Shown: positions 1 through 9,321, counted from the stretch's first letter. The stretch: 64,000 bases of DNA from Hafnia alvei (GCF_964063325.1 NZ_OZ061315.1:4278001-4342000), one strand, 5' to 3'. Numbers and translations: made by a program. The notes: generated by a model from the letters alone, not told the origin.

Positions 1-284
1 CATATGATTTTTGGTTTCAAAAAATTAACTAACCGCTCAAAATCAGCATCGCATTCATAAAACTGTAACAATTTGCGCGATCTCTCACAGTAACGAAATG
101 CGCGTTTGAATACTCTACGCTCGAAAAAGAAAATGGAATGACCACCACTAAACGGAAAATAGCGTAAGAAAACACCATTGCTGTTCTATTTTTTTGTTGG
201 CACACAGCAAACCTTAACCGGGCTCACTGGGGAATCGGTTCAGGATACATATAAAGAAGAGAAAGCCATCGGAGGCATATCTAC
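1..284 (+). promoter_or_regulatory. glpT upstream region with candidate CRP site
   Basis: This gene-free stretch precedes glpT. A CRP-like half-palindrome, TGCGC-N6-TCACA, lies at 74-89 and keeps 8 of the 10 core bases; CRP control of glpTQ is known in E. coli. The segment 101-130 contains GlpR-like TCGAA halves, but I cannot define a full operator. The ribosome binding site CGGAGG is at about 270-275, nine bases before the ATG. In E. coli glpA lies divergently here, but no supported start of it is visible in the window. Confidence 0.4.
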
Positions 285-1640
285 ATGTTAAGTATTTTTA
301 AACCCGCGGCGCACGCGAAGCGCTTGCCAGACGCACAGGTCGATCCGACCTATCGTCGTTTACGTTGGCAGATCTTCATGGGGATCTTCTTCGGATACGC
401 CGCCTACTATCTGGTGCGTAAAAACTTTACGCTAGCAATGCCGTACCTTATCGAACAAGGTTTCTCTCGTGGCGATCTAGGCTTTGCCCTTTCAGGGATT
501 TCAATCGCGTACGGCTTCTCGAAGTTCATTATGGGTTCCGTCTCTGACCGTTCGAACCCACGCGTGTTCTTACCTGCCGGCCTGATTCTGGCCGCCGCCG
601 TGATGCTCTTTATGGGCTTTGTGCCATGGGCAACCTCCAGCATTGCAGTGATGTTCGTTCTGCTGTTCCTGTGTGGTTGGTTCCAAGGAATGGGATGGCC
701 TCCATGTGGCCGTACCATGGTTCACTGGTGGTCACAGAAAGAGCGTGGCAGCATCGTTTCCGTGTGGAACTGTGCGCATAACGTCGGCGGCGGCCTGCCT
801 CCACTGCTGTTCCTGTTGGGGATGGCGTGGTTTAACGACTGGCACGCTGCGCTGTATATGCCAGCCATCGCAGCCATTGTTGTTGCTCTGATTGCCTTCG
901 GCCTGATGCGCGATACTCCGCAGTCTTGTGGTTTGCCACCGATTGAAGAGTACAAAAACGACTACCCGGATGATTACTCTGAGAAAGCCGAAGAAGAGCT
1001 GACCGCTAAGCAAATCTTCATGCAGTACGTGCTGCCGAACAAACTGCTGTGGTACATCGCTATCGCTAACGTGTTTGTTTATCTGCTGCGCTACGGCATT
1101 CTGGATTGGTCTCCAACCTATCTGAAAGAAGTGAAACACTTCGCGCTGGATAAATCCTCTTGGGCTTACTTCCTGTATGAATATGCGGGTATCCCAGGCA
1201 CGCTGCTGTGTGGCTGGATGTCGGATAAAGTGTTCCGCGGAAACCGTGGTGCCACCGGCGTGTTCTTCATGGTTCTGGTCACCATCGCCACCATCGTTTA
1301 CTGGATGAACCCAGCGGGCAATCCAGGCGTCGATATGGCTTGTATGATTATCATCGGCTTCCTGATTTACGGCCCAGTGATGCTCATCGGCCTGCACGCC
1401 TTAGAGCTGGCACCGAAAAAAGCAGCGGGTACCGCAGCGGGCTTTACCGGTCTGTTCGGTTATCTGGGTGGTTCGGTTGCAGCGAGCGCCATCGTGGGTT
1501 ACACCGTTGACTTCTTCGGCTGGGACGGCGGCTTTATGGTGATGATTGGCGGTAGCATCCTCGCCGTTATCCTGCTGTTAGTCGTGATGATCAACGAGAA
1601 AAAACATCACGAAGAAATCGCGGCAAACCGCGGAAACTAA
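285..1640 (+). CDS. glpT: Glycerol-3-phosphate/phosphate antiporter GlpT
   Basis: An inner-membrane MFS protein of the organophosphate:phosphate antiporter family with twelve predicted TM segments. It takes up sn-glycerol-3-phosphate in exchange for phosphate. At 451 aa it is almost the same length as E. coli GlpT (452). The residues known to bind substrate in E. coli fall at identical positions: Arg45 (YYLVRK), His165 (WNCAHN) and Arg269 (YLLRYG). The start has a good RBS (CGGAGG, nine bases upstream). glpQ follows on the same strand, which matches the E. coli glpTQ pair: GlpQ makes glycerol-3-phosphate in the periplasm and GlpT imports it. The same carrier imports fosfomycin in E. coli, so loss of function would be expected to give resistance. 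Confidence 0.97.
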   Translation: MLSIFKPAAHAKRLPDAQVDPTYRRLRWQIFMGIFFGYAAYYLVRKNFTLAMPYLIEQGFSRGDLGFALSGISIAYGFSKFIMGSVSDRSNPRVFLPAGLILAAAVMLFMGFVPWATSSIAVMFVLLFLCGWFQGMGWPPCGRTMVHWWSQKERGSIVSVWNCAHNVGGGLPPLLFLLGMAWFNDWHAALYMPAIAAIVVALIAFGLMRDTPQSCGLPPIEEYKNDYPDDYSEKAEEELTAKQIFMQYVLPNKLLWYIAIANVFVYLLRYGILDWSPTYLKEVKHFALDKSSWAYFLYEYAGIPGTLLCGWMSDKVFRGNRGATGVFFMVLVTIATIVYWMNPAGNPGVDMACMIIIGFLIYGPVMLIGLHALELAPKKAAGTAAGFTGLFGYLGGSVAASAIVGYTVDFFGWDGGFMVMIGGSILAVILLLVVMINEKKHHEEIAANRGN

Positions 1641-1658
1641 TCTTTAAAAAGTTTCACT

Positions 1659-1695
1659 AGGCCGTGTCGTTGCTTCCTGCGCCACGGCCTTTTTT
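1659..1695 (+). terminator. Terminator-like hairpin between glpT and glpQ
   Basis: AGGCCGTG (1659-1666) pairs with CACGGCCT (1683-1690) and is followed by five T. It lies inside the presumed glpTQ operon, so it may reduce glpQ expression relative to glpT rather than stop all transcription. Confidence 0.75.
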
Positions 1696-1716
1696 ATAAA
1701 AATAAGGAAAACCTCT

Positions 1717-2793
1717 ATGACCCTACGACTAAACACCATCATGGCAGGATTGCTATTAAGCGGCACGCTGGCGATGAGCGCACAGGCCGCCGATAAAGTG
1801 GTTATTGCGCACCGTGGCGCGAGCGGCTATTTGCCTGAACATTCCCTGCCTTCTAAGGCCATGGCTTATGCCCAAGGCGCAGATTTTCTCGAGCAGGATT
1901 TGGTGATGACCAAGGACGACAAATTAGTCGTTCTCCATGACCACTATTTGGATCGCGTGACCGATGTTGCCGACCGCTTCCCCGACCGCGCACGTAAAGA
2001 TGGGCGTTACTACGCGATTGATTTCACTCTTGATGAAATCAAATCGCTGAAATTCACCGAAGGTTTTGACATCAAAGACGGCAAGCGCGTGCAAAGCTAT
2101 CCAGGCCGTTTCCCGATGGGCAAGTCTGATTTCCGCATCCACACCTTTGAAGAAGAGATCGAATTTGTCCAAGGGCTTAACCATTCAACGGGCAAAAATA
2201 TCGGGATTTACCCAGAGATAAAAGCGCCTTGGTTCCACCAGCAAGAAGGCAAAGACATCTCCACCAAAGTGCTGCAGGTGCTGAAGCAATACGGCTACAC
2301 CGGCAAGAACGACAATGTTTATCTGCAATGTTTCGATCCAAACGAGCTTAAGCGCATCAAAACCGAGTTAGAACCTAAGATGGGTATGGATCTCAAACTG
2401 GTTCAGCTGATTGCCTATACCGACTGGAATGAAACCTATGAGAAAAAACCAGACGGCACATGGGTGAACTACGACTACGACTGGATGTTTAAACCGGGTG
2501 CGATGAAGCAGATTGCGCAATATGCTGACGGCATTGGACCGGATTACCATATGCTGGTGGGTAAAGATGCCACCCAAGCTAATCCAAAGCTCACGGCGAT
2601 GGTGACCGATGCTCACGCCGCGAAAATGGTGGTGCATCCTTATACCATTCGCGTTGACGCCTTGCCGAGTTACGTTAGCAACGGCGATCAGCTTTACGAT
2701 CTGATCTACAACAAAGCGGGCGTTGACGGCGTATTCACTGACTTCCCAGACAAGGGCGTTCAGTTCCTTGAGAAACAGGGACAACATAAATAA
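1717..2793 (+). CDS. glpQ: Periplasmic glycerophosphodiester phosphodiesterase GlpQ
   Basis: It hydrolyses glycerophosphodiesters (glycerophosphocholine, -ethanolamine, -glycerol) to sn-glycerol-3-phosphate and an alcohol, supplying GlpT. A Sec signal peptide is visible: basic N-terminus, hydrophobic core, and cleavage after the SAQA motif near residue 24. The GDPD TIM-barrel motif starts directly after it, with HRGA at 32-35, the metal ligands Glu59 and Asp61, and the second catalytic His in LHDH at 73-76. At 358 aa it has the usual length. An AAGGAA RBS precedes the ATG. A GC-rich hairpin (2807-2826, CAGGGGGC/GCCCCCTG) follows the stop without a clean T-run. Confidence 0.96.
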   Translation: MTLRLNTIMAGLLLSGTLAMSAQAADKVVIAHRGASGYLPEHSLPSKAMAYAQGADFLEQDLVMTKDDKLVVLHDHYLDRVTDVADRFPDRARKDGRYYAIDFTLDEIKSLKFTEGFDIKDGKRVQSYPGRFPMGKSDFRIHTFEEEIEFVQGLNHSTGKNIGIYPEIKAPWFHQQEGKDISTKVLQVLKQYGYTGKNDNVYLQCFDPNELKRIKTELEPKMGMDLKLVQLIAYTDWNETYEKKPDGTWVNYDYDWMFKPGAMKQIAQYADGIGPDYHMLVGKDATQANPKLTAMVTDAHAAKMVVHPYTIRVDALPSYVSNGDQLYDLIYNKAGVDGVFTDFPDKGVQFLEKQGQHK

Positions 2794-2806
2794 TATTTAC
2801 CTTTCA

Positions 2807-2826
2807 CAGGGGGCTTTCGCCCCCTG
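2807..2826 (+). terminator. GC hairpin after glpQ
   Basis: An eight-base perfect stem with a TTTC loop lies 14 bases after the glpQ stop. The downstream sequence is T-rich only after about ten bases, so intrinsic termination is plausible but not canonical. Confidence 0.45.
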
Positions 2827-3087
2827 CATAAACATCGTTTTCCTTTTATCACTATCAATCCTGAAAATATCCACTAAGCTTGAAGGGCAATTAAAAACCA
2901 TCAGATTAATTTTTTTAATCATCGCCTTTAGGGTTTTCAAAAACTGAGTTCAGGATTGAAGCGGTTACCCTACGCCCACGTCCCTATATTCCATGCTGTA
3001 ATACGTCGTAGATCCATCGTTTGAAGGATGAACCACTGGCTTTGTCGTTAAAGCTGGTAACTCACAAATAAAATCGAGGATAAAGAT

Positions 3088-3366
3088 ATGAACAAATACC
3101 TACTTGCTATTGCCGGTGCCTCTCTGCTCTCTTTCTCTGCATTTTCTAACGCGGCTGATGAAATCAAACATTCCGATATGGAGAAGTACACCAAAATCGG
3201 CGACGTCAGCGCAGAAGTGCGTGACGGCACCATGGATGACATCGTGAAAAAGCTGGAGAAAAAAGCCGAAGAGAAAGACGCTGACGCTTATCGCATTACC
3301 TCCGTTGGCACCGAAGGCATGGGGGATATTGCCCGCGGCACCGCCGAAATTTACAAGAAGAAGTAA
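3088..3366 (+). CDS. Small periplasmic DUF1471 (YhcN/BhsA/McbA-type) protein
   Basis: A 92-aa protein with a clear Sec signal peptide, probably cleaved after SNA at residue 22. The mature domain is a single DUF1471 unit: the KIGDVSAEV strand, the KKLEKKAEEKDADAY helix, and the C-terminal strand with GTAEIYKK. In E. coli this family (BhsA, McbA, YhcN, YdgH) is small, exported and often induced by stress (acid, peroxide, metals). RBS GAGGATAAAG precedes the ATG. It stands alone, with about 290 bp upstream and its own likely promoter. I cannot tell which paralogue it is. Confidence 0.85.
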   Translation: MNKYLLAIAGASLLSFSAFSNAADEIKHSDMEKYTKIGDVSAEVRDGTMDDIVKKLEKKAEEKDADAYRITSVGTEGMGDIARGTAEIYKKK

Positions 3367-3484
3367 ATTATTCGCACCACCGGCCACTATTCCGTGGTCG
3401 GTTCTCACTTCCCTACCGTAACGTTTCTGCCATACTCATCCCAGTATCCTTTTATAAACTCGTTAGTGGATAAGGACAGGGACT

Positions 3485-4096
3485 ATGAAACTCATTGGCA
3501 GCTATACCAGCCCCTACGTGCGCAAAATATTTGTTATGTTGTTGGAAAAAGGGCTGACATTTGAATTTGTTAACGACATTCCATGGGAAAGCACCAGCCA
3601 TGTCCCACACTATAACCCACTAGGGAAAATTCCCGCGCTCGTCGCCGCCGACGGTGAAATCTTTTATGACTCCCCCATCGTTGCCGAATACATCGATCTG
3701 TTAGACGCCACGCCAAAATTCGTACCAGAAGATCGCCAACAGGCGCTGCGTGTACGCCAGTTAGAAGCGCTTTCTGACGGCATCTGCGACGCCGCAGTTC
3801 TGCTGGTTCAGGAAATGATGCGCCCAGCCGACAAACAGAATAGCGATTGGATTGTGCGCCAGCGCGGCAAAATCGATCGCGGCTTAGACGCTTTAGAACA
3901 ACACGCGAAAGAAGGTAAGTGGCTCAACGGTGCACAGATGACGCTGGCAGATATTGCCACCGGGTGCTGTCTTGGCTATCTCAACTTTCGTCGGGTCGCG
4001 CCGAACTGGAGTTTGGAGCGCCCTGAGCTGGTTAAACTGGCGGAACGTTTGTTCCAACGTGAGAGCTTTACCCGCACAGAACCACCGGTAACCTGA
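3485..4096 (+). CDS. yibF: Glutathione S-transferase family protein YibF
   Basis: A 203-aa cytosolic GST-like protein. Residues 1-80 form the thioredoxin-fold domain: MKLIGSYTSPYVRK start, conserved cis-Pro in GKIPAL, and the DSPIVAEYID glutathione-binding element. Residues 90-200 form the all-helical C-terminal domain with the LADIATGC N-capping motif. The placement before selA matches the E. coli yibF-selA-selB order, which supports the symbol. The physiological substrate is not known. A GGACAGGG RBS precedes the ATG. Confidence 0.9.
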   Translation: MKLIGSYTSPYVRKIFVMLLEKGLTFEFVNDIPWESTSHVPHYNPLGKIPALVAADGEIFYDSPIVAEYIDLLDATPKFVPEDRQQALRVRQLEALSDGICDAAVLLVQEMMRPADKQNSDWIVRQRGKIDRGLDALEQHAKEGKWLNGAQMTLADIATGCCLGYLNFRRVAPNWSLERPELVKLAERLFQRESFTRTEPPVT

Positions 4097-4118
4097 TACT
4101 CGCTGTATTCTTGGGCTC

Positions 4119-4157
4119 TCAGCCTTTATCATATTCATTATTACGATGATAAAGGCG
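4119..4157 (+). repeat. Inverted repeat just upstream of selA
   Basis: GCCTTTATCAT and ATGATAAAGGC form an 11-base stem with an AT-rich loop of about a dozen bases, ending some ten bases before the selA ATG. It could act as the yibF 3' end or affect selA translation; no T-run follows. Confidence 0.45.
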
Positions 4158-4167
4158 TGAGATCACC

Positions 4168-5571
4168 ATGTCCGCAGACAGCCAGACTCTTTATAGCCAG
4201 CTCCCCTCCGTCGATACGCTGTTACGCGACGAAACCTTTCAACCTTTGTTGGAAAACTATGGCGCACAGCTTGTCACCCAAACCTTGCGCAGTCTGCAAC
4301 AGCAGGCGCGAGACAGTATTCGCGTGCAGAAACAGCTTCCCGCATGGTGTGAAAACTGGGCTCTTGCAGTCGATCATCAGCTTTCGCTCAGCCAAAAAGA
4401 CGCACTCCAGCAGGTCTTTAATCTGACGGGAACCGTATTACATACCAACTTAGGCCGTGCCCTGCTAGCAGAGCAGGCTATCGACGCCAGCGTCATGGCA
4501 ATGCGTCACTCCGTAACGCTGGAATACGATCTCGACGGCGCAGGCCGTGGCCATCGCGATCGCGCGATCGCTGACCGCCTGTGCGAATTAACCGGCGCGG
4601 AAGATGCCTGTATCGTTAACAACAATGCGGCTGCGGTGCTGCTAATGCTGGCCGCGCTGGCGAGCCAGAAGCAGGTTATCGTTTCACGCGGCGAGCTGGT
4701 TGAGATTGGCGGCGCATTTCGTATTCCCGACGTCATGCTGCAGGCCGGATGCGAACTCACCGAAGTAGGTACCACCAACCGAACTCACCTCAAAGACTAT
4801 CGTCAGGCCATCAACGAAAACACCGCGTTGCTGATGAAAGTACACACCAGCAATTATGCAATTCAAGGATTTACCTCCGCCGTAGAGGAAGCCGAGTTGG
4901 TGACGTTAGGCCGTGAAACGGGAGTCCCCGTTATTACCGATTTGGGCAGTGGTTCGCTGATTGACATGACCGCCTATGGCCTTCCCGCCGAGCCGATGCC
5001 GCAAAAGCTGATTGCCGACGGCGTAGACTTAGTCAGTTTTTCTGGCGATAAATTATTAGGTGGGCCGCAGGCCGGCATTATCGTGGGCAAACGTGAGCTG
5101 ATTGAACAGTTGCAAAACCATCCGCTTAAGCGCGCGCTGCGCTGCGGTAAAATGACGCTGGCAGCGCTTGATGCCACGCTTCAGCTCTATCAACAACCCG
5201 ATAAGCTCGCTCAGGCTTTGCCGACGCTGCGTCATATGACCCGCACCGAAGCTGAGATCCGCGCCTGCGCCGAACGCCTGTTACCGCCATTACAGCAGCG
5301 CTTCGCCAAACAGTTTAACGTGGGCATCACGCCTTGCCAGTCGCAAATCGGCAGCGGATCGTTGCCGGTTGATCGCCTGCCAAGCATCGCAATCACCCTG
5401 ATGCCGCACAGCGGTAAGGGCGGCGAACTGGAAGCACTGTCTCAGCAATGCCGCTCGCTATCATGCCCGGTGATTGGTCGCATCAGTGAAGGAAAACTGT
5501 GGCTCGATCTGCGCTGCTTGGAAGATGAAGAAGGACTTTTACACGCGTTATTACAGGAGTTACGTCCATGA
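4168..5571 (+). CDS. selA: L-seryl-tRNA(Sec) selenium transferase SelA
   Basis: A PLP enzyme that converts Ser-tRNA(Sec) to selenocysteinyl-tRNA(Sec) using selenophosphate. It works as a homodecamer in the cytoplasm. The 467-aa length fits the family (E. coli 463). The Schiff-base lysine is Lys295 in SFSGDKLLGGPQAG, the same number as in E. coli. The N-terminal 60 residues match the tRNA-binding region, and the fold-type I core includes NNNAAAVLLM (151-160) and TDLGSG (257-262). The stop overlaps the selB start (ATGA), so the two are translationally coupled. Confidence 0.97.
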   Translation: MSADSQTLYSQLPSVDTLLRDETFQPLLENYGAQLVTQTLRSLQQQARDSIRVQKQLPAWCENWALAVDHQLSLSQKDALQQVFNLTGTVLHTNLGRALLAEQAIDASVMAMRHSVTLEYDLDGAGRGHRDRAIADRLCELTGAEDACIVNNNAAAVLLMLAALASQKQVIVSRGELVEIGGAFRIPDVMLQAGCELTEVGTTNRTHLKDYRQAINENTALLMKVHTSNYAIQGFTSAVEEAELVTLGRETGVPVITDLGSGSLIDMTAYGLPAEPMPQKLIADGVDLVSFSGDKLLGGPQAGIIVGKRELIEQLQNHPLKRALRCGKMTLAALDATLQLYQQPDKLAQALPTLRHMTRTEAEIRACAERLLPPLQQRFAKQFNVGITPCQSQIGSGSLPVDRLPSIAITLMPHSGKGGELEALSQQCRSLSCPVIGRISEGKLWLDLRCLEDEEGLLHALLQELRP

Positions 5572-7436
5572 TTATTGCTACCGCTGGGCACGTTGACCAC
5601 GGTAAGACCACGCTGTTACAGGCGCTGACGGGCGTGGATGCCGACCGTTTACCGGAAGAAAAACGCCGCGGTATGACCATCGATCTCGGCTACGCCTATC
5701 TGCCATTAGACGATGGCAACGTGCTGGGTTTTATCGACGTTCCCGGCCATGAAAAATTCCTCGCTAACATGTTGGCCGGCATTGGCGGCATCCCGCACGC
5801 CTTGCTAGTTGTAGCCTGCGACGATGGCGTTATGGCGCAAACACGCGAACACCTAACGCTGCTGCGATTAGCGGGCAAACCGGCATTAACCGTGGCGTTA
5901 ACCAAAGCCGACCGCGCCGATAGCGCGCGTGTGGATGAAGTTCACCAGCAAGTCACTGACGTACTGCATGAAATGGGATGGTCAGATACGCCGATTTTTA
6001 CCACGTCAGCCGCTCAGGGTGAGGGAATCGATGAGCTGCGCGCCCATCTTATTGCCTTAACCGAAACACCAGCGCATCTCGATCAACGCTTTCGTTTAGC
6101 GATCGACCGCGCTTTTAGCGTGAAAGGCGCCGGTTTAGTAGTTACCGGAACGGCGCTCGCAGGTCGCGTAAAAGTGGGTGAAAACCTCTGGCTAACCGGT
6201 TGTGATAGACCCGTGCGCGTGCGCGGCATTCATGCCCAGAACCAACCGTCTGAACATGCCCATGCGGGTCAGCGTATTGCGCTAAACCTCAGCGGCGACG
6301 TCAGCAAAGAACAGATCGGGCGCGGTGATTGGCTGTTGGCACAGCGCCCTTCAGAAACGGCCAGCACGCGTATTTTAGTCGCGCTGGATCTCATCGCGCC
6401 CATCCAACATTGGCAGCCATTACATCTGCATCATGCCGCGAGCCACATTACGGGCCGTATCTCGTTATTGGATGAACAGGCTCCGATGGAAGGCGTTCAG
6501 CTAGCTGAGCTGGTGCTCGATAGCCCATTGTGGCTGGTGGAAAACGATACCCTGATCATGCGTGATATTTCAGCACGCAGCACGCTGGGCTCAGCTCGAG
6601 TATTGCAAACCACCTCACCGCGCCGTGGTAAACGTCTACCTGCATTTTTAGATTGGCTCAAGCAGCTCGCCAATGCCCAAAGTGATGCCGATGTATTGGC
6701 ATTACGTCTGCCTAAAGGCACGCTTTCCATTCCTCAGTTCGCCTGGGAGCGCCAGCTCACGGCAGAACGTTGCAGCGAACTTTTCCATGCCGATAATCTG
6801 CTGGTGGTGGGCGACTACGCGTTATCACGCGAAATAGCGGAGCGCTTCCAACAGCGCTTGTTAGACACCTTGGCACTGTTCCACGAGCAGCATAACGATC
6901 AGATGGGCGTTGGTCGCGCGCGCCTGCGCCGTATGGCATTGCCCGTCGAACCCGAATCACTGGTGTTTGCCCTCATCAATCATCTGCTGGCGAATCAGCA
7001 AATCGTCAACAGCCGCGGCTGGCTGCATCTGCCACAGCATGGTTTAAGCATGAGCGACGCCCAGCAGGCGTTATGGGAGCGTACGCAGCCATTGATTCAG
7101 GATGCACCGTGGTGGGTGCGCGATCTAGCCAATGAAGTGAAAGCCGAAGAAAATGAAATGCGGCAGTTATTGCGTCAGGCGGCATTGCTTGGCTACATCA
7201 CCGCCGTGGTCAAAGATCGTTACTATCGTACCGAGCGTATGCACCAGTTTGCCGATTTGATCCGCGCCATGGATGCCACACAGGGCAGCACTTCCGCCGC
7301 GGACTTCCGCGATCGTCTAGGGGTGGGGCGCAAGCTAGCGATCCAAATTCTGGAGTTTTTTGATCGCAGCGGCTTCACTCGCCGCCGTGGAAACGATCAT
7401 CTGCTGCGAGATAGCGCGCTGTTCAAAGACGATTAA
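5568..7436 (+). CDS. selB: Selenocysteine-specific elongation factor SelB
   Basis: A GTPase that delivers Sec-tRNA(Sec) to UGA codons marked by a SECIS hairpin. The EF-Tu-like G domain opens at once: G1 GHVDHGKT at 7-14, G3 DVPGHEKFL, G4 TKAD. Beta-barrel domains II and III follow. The C-terminal third holds the winged-helix repeats that bind SECIS RNA (for example around ADFRDRLGVGRKLAIQILEFFDRSGFT). At 622 aa it is slightly longer than E. coli SelB (614). It overlaps selA by four bases. No UGA-containing selenoprotein gene is visible in this window, so its clients lie elsewhere. Confidence 0.97.
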   Translation: MIIATAGHVDHGKTTLLQALTGVDADRLPEEKRRGMTIDLGYAYLPLDDGNVLGFIDVPGHEKFLANMLAGIGGIPHALLVVACDDGVMAQTREHLTLLRLAGKPALTVALTKADRADSARVDEVHQQVTDVLHEMGWSDTPIFTTSAAQGEGIDELRAHLIALTETPAHLDQRFRLAIDRAFSVKGAGLVVTGTALAGRVKVGENLWLTGCDRPVRVRGIHAQNQPSEHAHAGQRIALNLSGDVSKEQIGRGDWLLAQRPSETASTRILVALDLIAPIQHWQPLHLHHAASHITGRISLLDEQAPMEGVQLAELVLDSPLWLVENDTLIMRDISARSTLGSARVLQTTSPRRGKRLPAFLDWLKQLANAQSDADVLALRLPKGTLSIPQFAWERQLTAERCSELFHADNLLVVGDYALSREIAERFQQRLLDTLALFHEQHNDQMGVGRARLRRMALPVEPESLVFALINHLLANQQIVNSRGWLHLPQHGLSMSDAQQALWERTQPLIQDAPWWVRDLANEVKAEENEMRQLLRQAALLGYITAVVKDRYYRTERMHQFADLIRAMDATQGSTSAADFRDRLGVGRKLAIQILEFFDRSGFTRRRGNDHLLRDSALFKDD

Positions 7437-7452
7437 CGATCTATCACGGCTT

Positions 7453-7476
7453 TTTGGTGCGCATTTGCGCACCAAA
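7453..7476 (+). repeat. Perfect 10-bp-stem hairpin after selB
   Basis: TTTGGTGCGC (7453-7462) and GCGCACCAAA (7467-7476) pair perfectly around an ATTT loop, 17 bases after the selB stop. There is no T-run on either strand, so it may be a factor-dependent or 3'-stabilising structure rather than a simple terminator. Confidence 0.5.
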
Positions 7477-7553
7477 CTGTGATCCCTTCCGAATAAATAC
7501 GCCCTCTTTGTCCCTGATATATTCAGCCACGCTACGCTTATAGAGCAATACAA

Positions 7554-7594
7554 ATACCCGCCATACTTCAAGCAGCTTGGAGTATGGCGGGTAT
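7554..7594 (+). repeat. 41-bp near-perfect palindrome between selB and aldB
   Basis: ATACCCGCCATACT and its complement AGTATGGCGGGTAT flank a centre that also pairs (CAAG/CTTG). The whole forms one long hairpin with one mismatch in the arms. It lies about 45 bp before the aldB start, where E. coli has yiaY. It looks like a dispersed intergenic palindrome; a genome copy count would decide. Confidence 0.55.
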
Positions 7595-7638
7595 AGACGT
7601 TTCACTGTATCTGACATCATGGACTCAAGGAGACAGTA

Positions 7639-9174
7639 ATGACGAATCACGCTCTTGATATTCTCACTCCCGGTAGCGGCAACTCTCCCCTCAAACTCAA
7701 ATCACGTTATGACAACTTTATCGGCGGAAAATGGGTGCCACCCGTTGAAGGAGAATATTTTTCTAACCTGACCCCGGTTACCGGACAAGCACTTTGTGAA
7801 GTGGCAAGCTCCAGTAAAAAAGACGTGGATTTAGCGCTCGACGCCGCCCACGCAGCCAAAGATGCCTGGGGGAAAACATCGGTACAGCAACGCGCCAGCG
7901 TGCTGTTTAAGATTGCTGACCGCATGGAGCAAAATCTAGAACTGCTGGCTCACGCTGAAACATGGGATAACGGCAAACCGATCCGTGAAACCCTGAACGC
8001 CGACGTTCCGCTTGCTATCGACCACTTCCGTTACTTTGCCTCCTGCATTCGCGCTCAGGAAGGGGGTATCAGCGAAATTGACAGTGAAACGGTGGCCTAT
8101 CATTTTCATGAGCCGCTTGGCGTCGTAGGGCAAATCATTCCGTGGAACTTCCCCCTGCTGATGGCCTGCTGGAAAATGGCGCCAGCGCTGGCGGCAGGCA
8201 ACTGCATCGTGCTCAAACCCGCTAAGCTAACGCCGATGTCTGTGCTGATCATGATGGAGCTGATCGGCGATTTGCTGCCAGAAGGCGTGCTCAACGTGGT
8301 AAACGGTGCCGGTGGAGAAATTGGCGAATACCTCGCCACCTCACCGCGCATTGCCAAAGTGGCGTTTACCGGCTCCACGGAAGTGGGTCAGCAAATCATG
8401 GGCTACGCGGCGAAAAACGTGATCCCCGTTACGCTTGAACTGGGCGGAAAATCACCCAATATTTTCTTCGCCGACGTGATGGACAAAGAAGACTCCTTCT
8501 TTGATAAAGCGCTGGAAGGATTTGCCATGTTTGCCTTTAACCAAGGCGAAGTCTGTACCTGCCCAAGCCGCGCGCTGGTGCAGGAATCGATCTACGAACG
8601 CTTTATGGAGCGCGCGATTAAACGAGTGGAATCCATTCGCTCGGGTAACCCGCTTGATAGCAATACCCAGATGGGCGCTCAGGTTTCTGCGGGTCAAATG
8701 GATACCATTTTAAAATACATCGAGATTGGTAAAAAAGAGGGCGCTCGCGTACTGACCGGCGGCGGCAAACGCCTCTTAGAGGGCGGACTAGGCAGCGGAT
8801 ATTATTTAGAGCCCACCATTCTGTTTGGCAAAAACAGCATGCGCGTTTTCCAAGAAGAGATTTTTGGCCCAGTACTGGCCGTCACAACGTTCAAAAATCA
8901 GGCGGAAGCGCTTGAGCTGGCTAACGATACCGACTACGGCCTCGGCGCTGGCGTATGGACGCGTAACGGTACCGTCGCTTATCAGATGGGCCGCGGAATT
9001 CAGGCTGGCCGCGTGTGGACAAACTGCTACCACGCCTATCCGGCACATGCCGCATTCGGTGGCTATAAACAGTCTGGCATCGGGCGTGAAACCCACAAAA
9101 TGATGTTGGAGCATTATCAGCAAACGAAATGCATGCTGGTTAGCTACAGCGAAAAACCACAAGGGTTCTTCTGA
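7639..9174 (+). CDS. aldB: NAD(P)-dependent aldehyde dehydrogenase AldB
   Basis: It oxidises aldehydes such as acetaldehyde to the acid, and acts in the cytosol. The 511-aa length is that of E. coli AldB (512). The ALDH signature residues are present: Glu267 in VTLELGGKSPN and catalytic Cys306 in NQGEVCTC. The cofactor-binding elements PWNFPLL (168-174) and FTGSTEVG (243-250) are also present. The strong RBS AAGGAGACA precedes the ATG. In E. coli yiaY (alcohol dehydrogenase) separates selB from aldB; here that gene is absent and two palindromes occupy the gap. Confidence 0.93.
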   Translation: MTNHALDILTPGSGNSPLKLKSRYDNFIGGKWVPPVEGEYFSNLTPVTGQALCEVASSSKKDVDLALDAAHAAKDAWGKTSVQQRASVLFKIADRMEQNLELLAHAETWDNGKPIRETLNADVPLAIDHFRYFASCIRAQEGGISEIDSETVAYHFHEPLGVVGQIIPWNFPLLMACWKMAPALAAGNCIVLKPAKLTPMSVLIMMELIGDLLPEGVLNVVNGAGGEIGEYLATSPRIAKVAFTGSTEVGQQIMGYAAKNVIPVTLELGGKSPNIFFADVMDKEDSFFDKALEGFAMFAFNQGEVCTCPSRALVQESIYERFMERAIKRVESIRSGNPLDSNTQMGAQVSAGQMDTILKYIEIGKKEGARVLTGGGKRLLEGGLGSGYYLEPTILFGKNSMRVFQEEIFGPVLAVTTFKNQAEALELANDTDYGLGAGVWTRNGTVAYQMGRGIQAGRVWTNCYHAYPAHAAFGGYKQSGIGRETHKMMLEHYQQTKCMLVSYSEKPQGFF

Positions 9175-9210
9175 TACGAAAAGGTATTAGGTTAATAAGC
9201 CTTATTTTCC

Positions 9211-9232
9211 CTCTCCCCTTTATCGGGGAGAG
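9211..9232 (+). repeat. Hairpin between aldB and kch
   Basis: CTCTCCCC and GGGGAGAG form a perfect eight-base stem with a TTTATC loop, 37 bases after the aldB stop. No T-run follows on +, so termination is uncertain. Confidence 0.4.
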
Positions 9233-9321
9233 TTAAACTGGCAAGCAACGCGCCCAGACTCAAACTGTTCATCACCGGCGTTTCGCGCTACACTTTTTTT
9301 ATTTGAATCAGTCCCTTTGCC

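Noticed and set aside
1..3. Possible divergent start codon (glpA) at the extreme left edge
   Set aside because: A CAT gives an ATG on the minus strand, but there is no RBS upstream and no coding sequence is visible in the window.
732..1397. 221-codon minus-strand frame inside glpT
   Set aside because: It lies wholly antisense to a gene with exact catalytic-residue matches and has no RBS or family signature.
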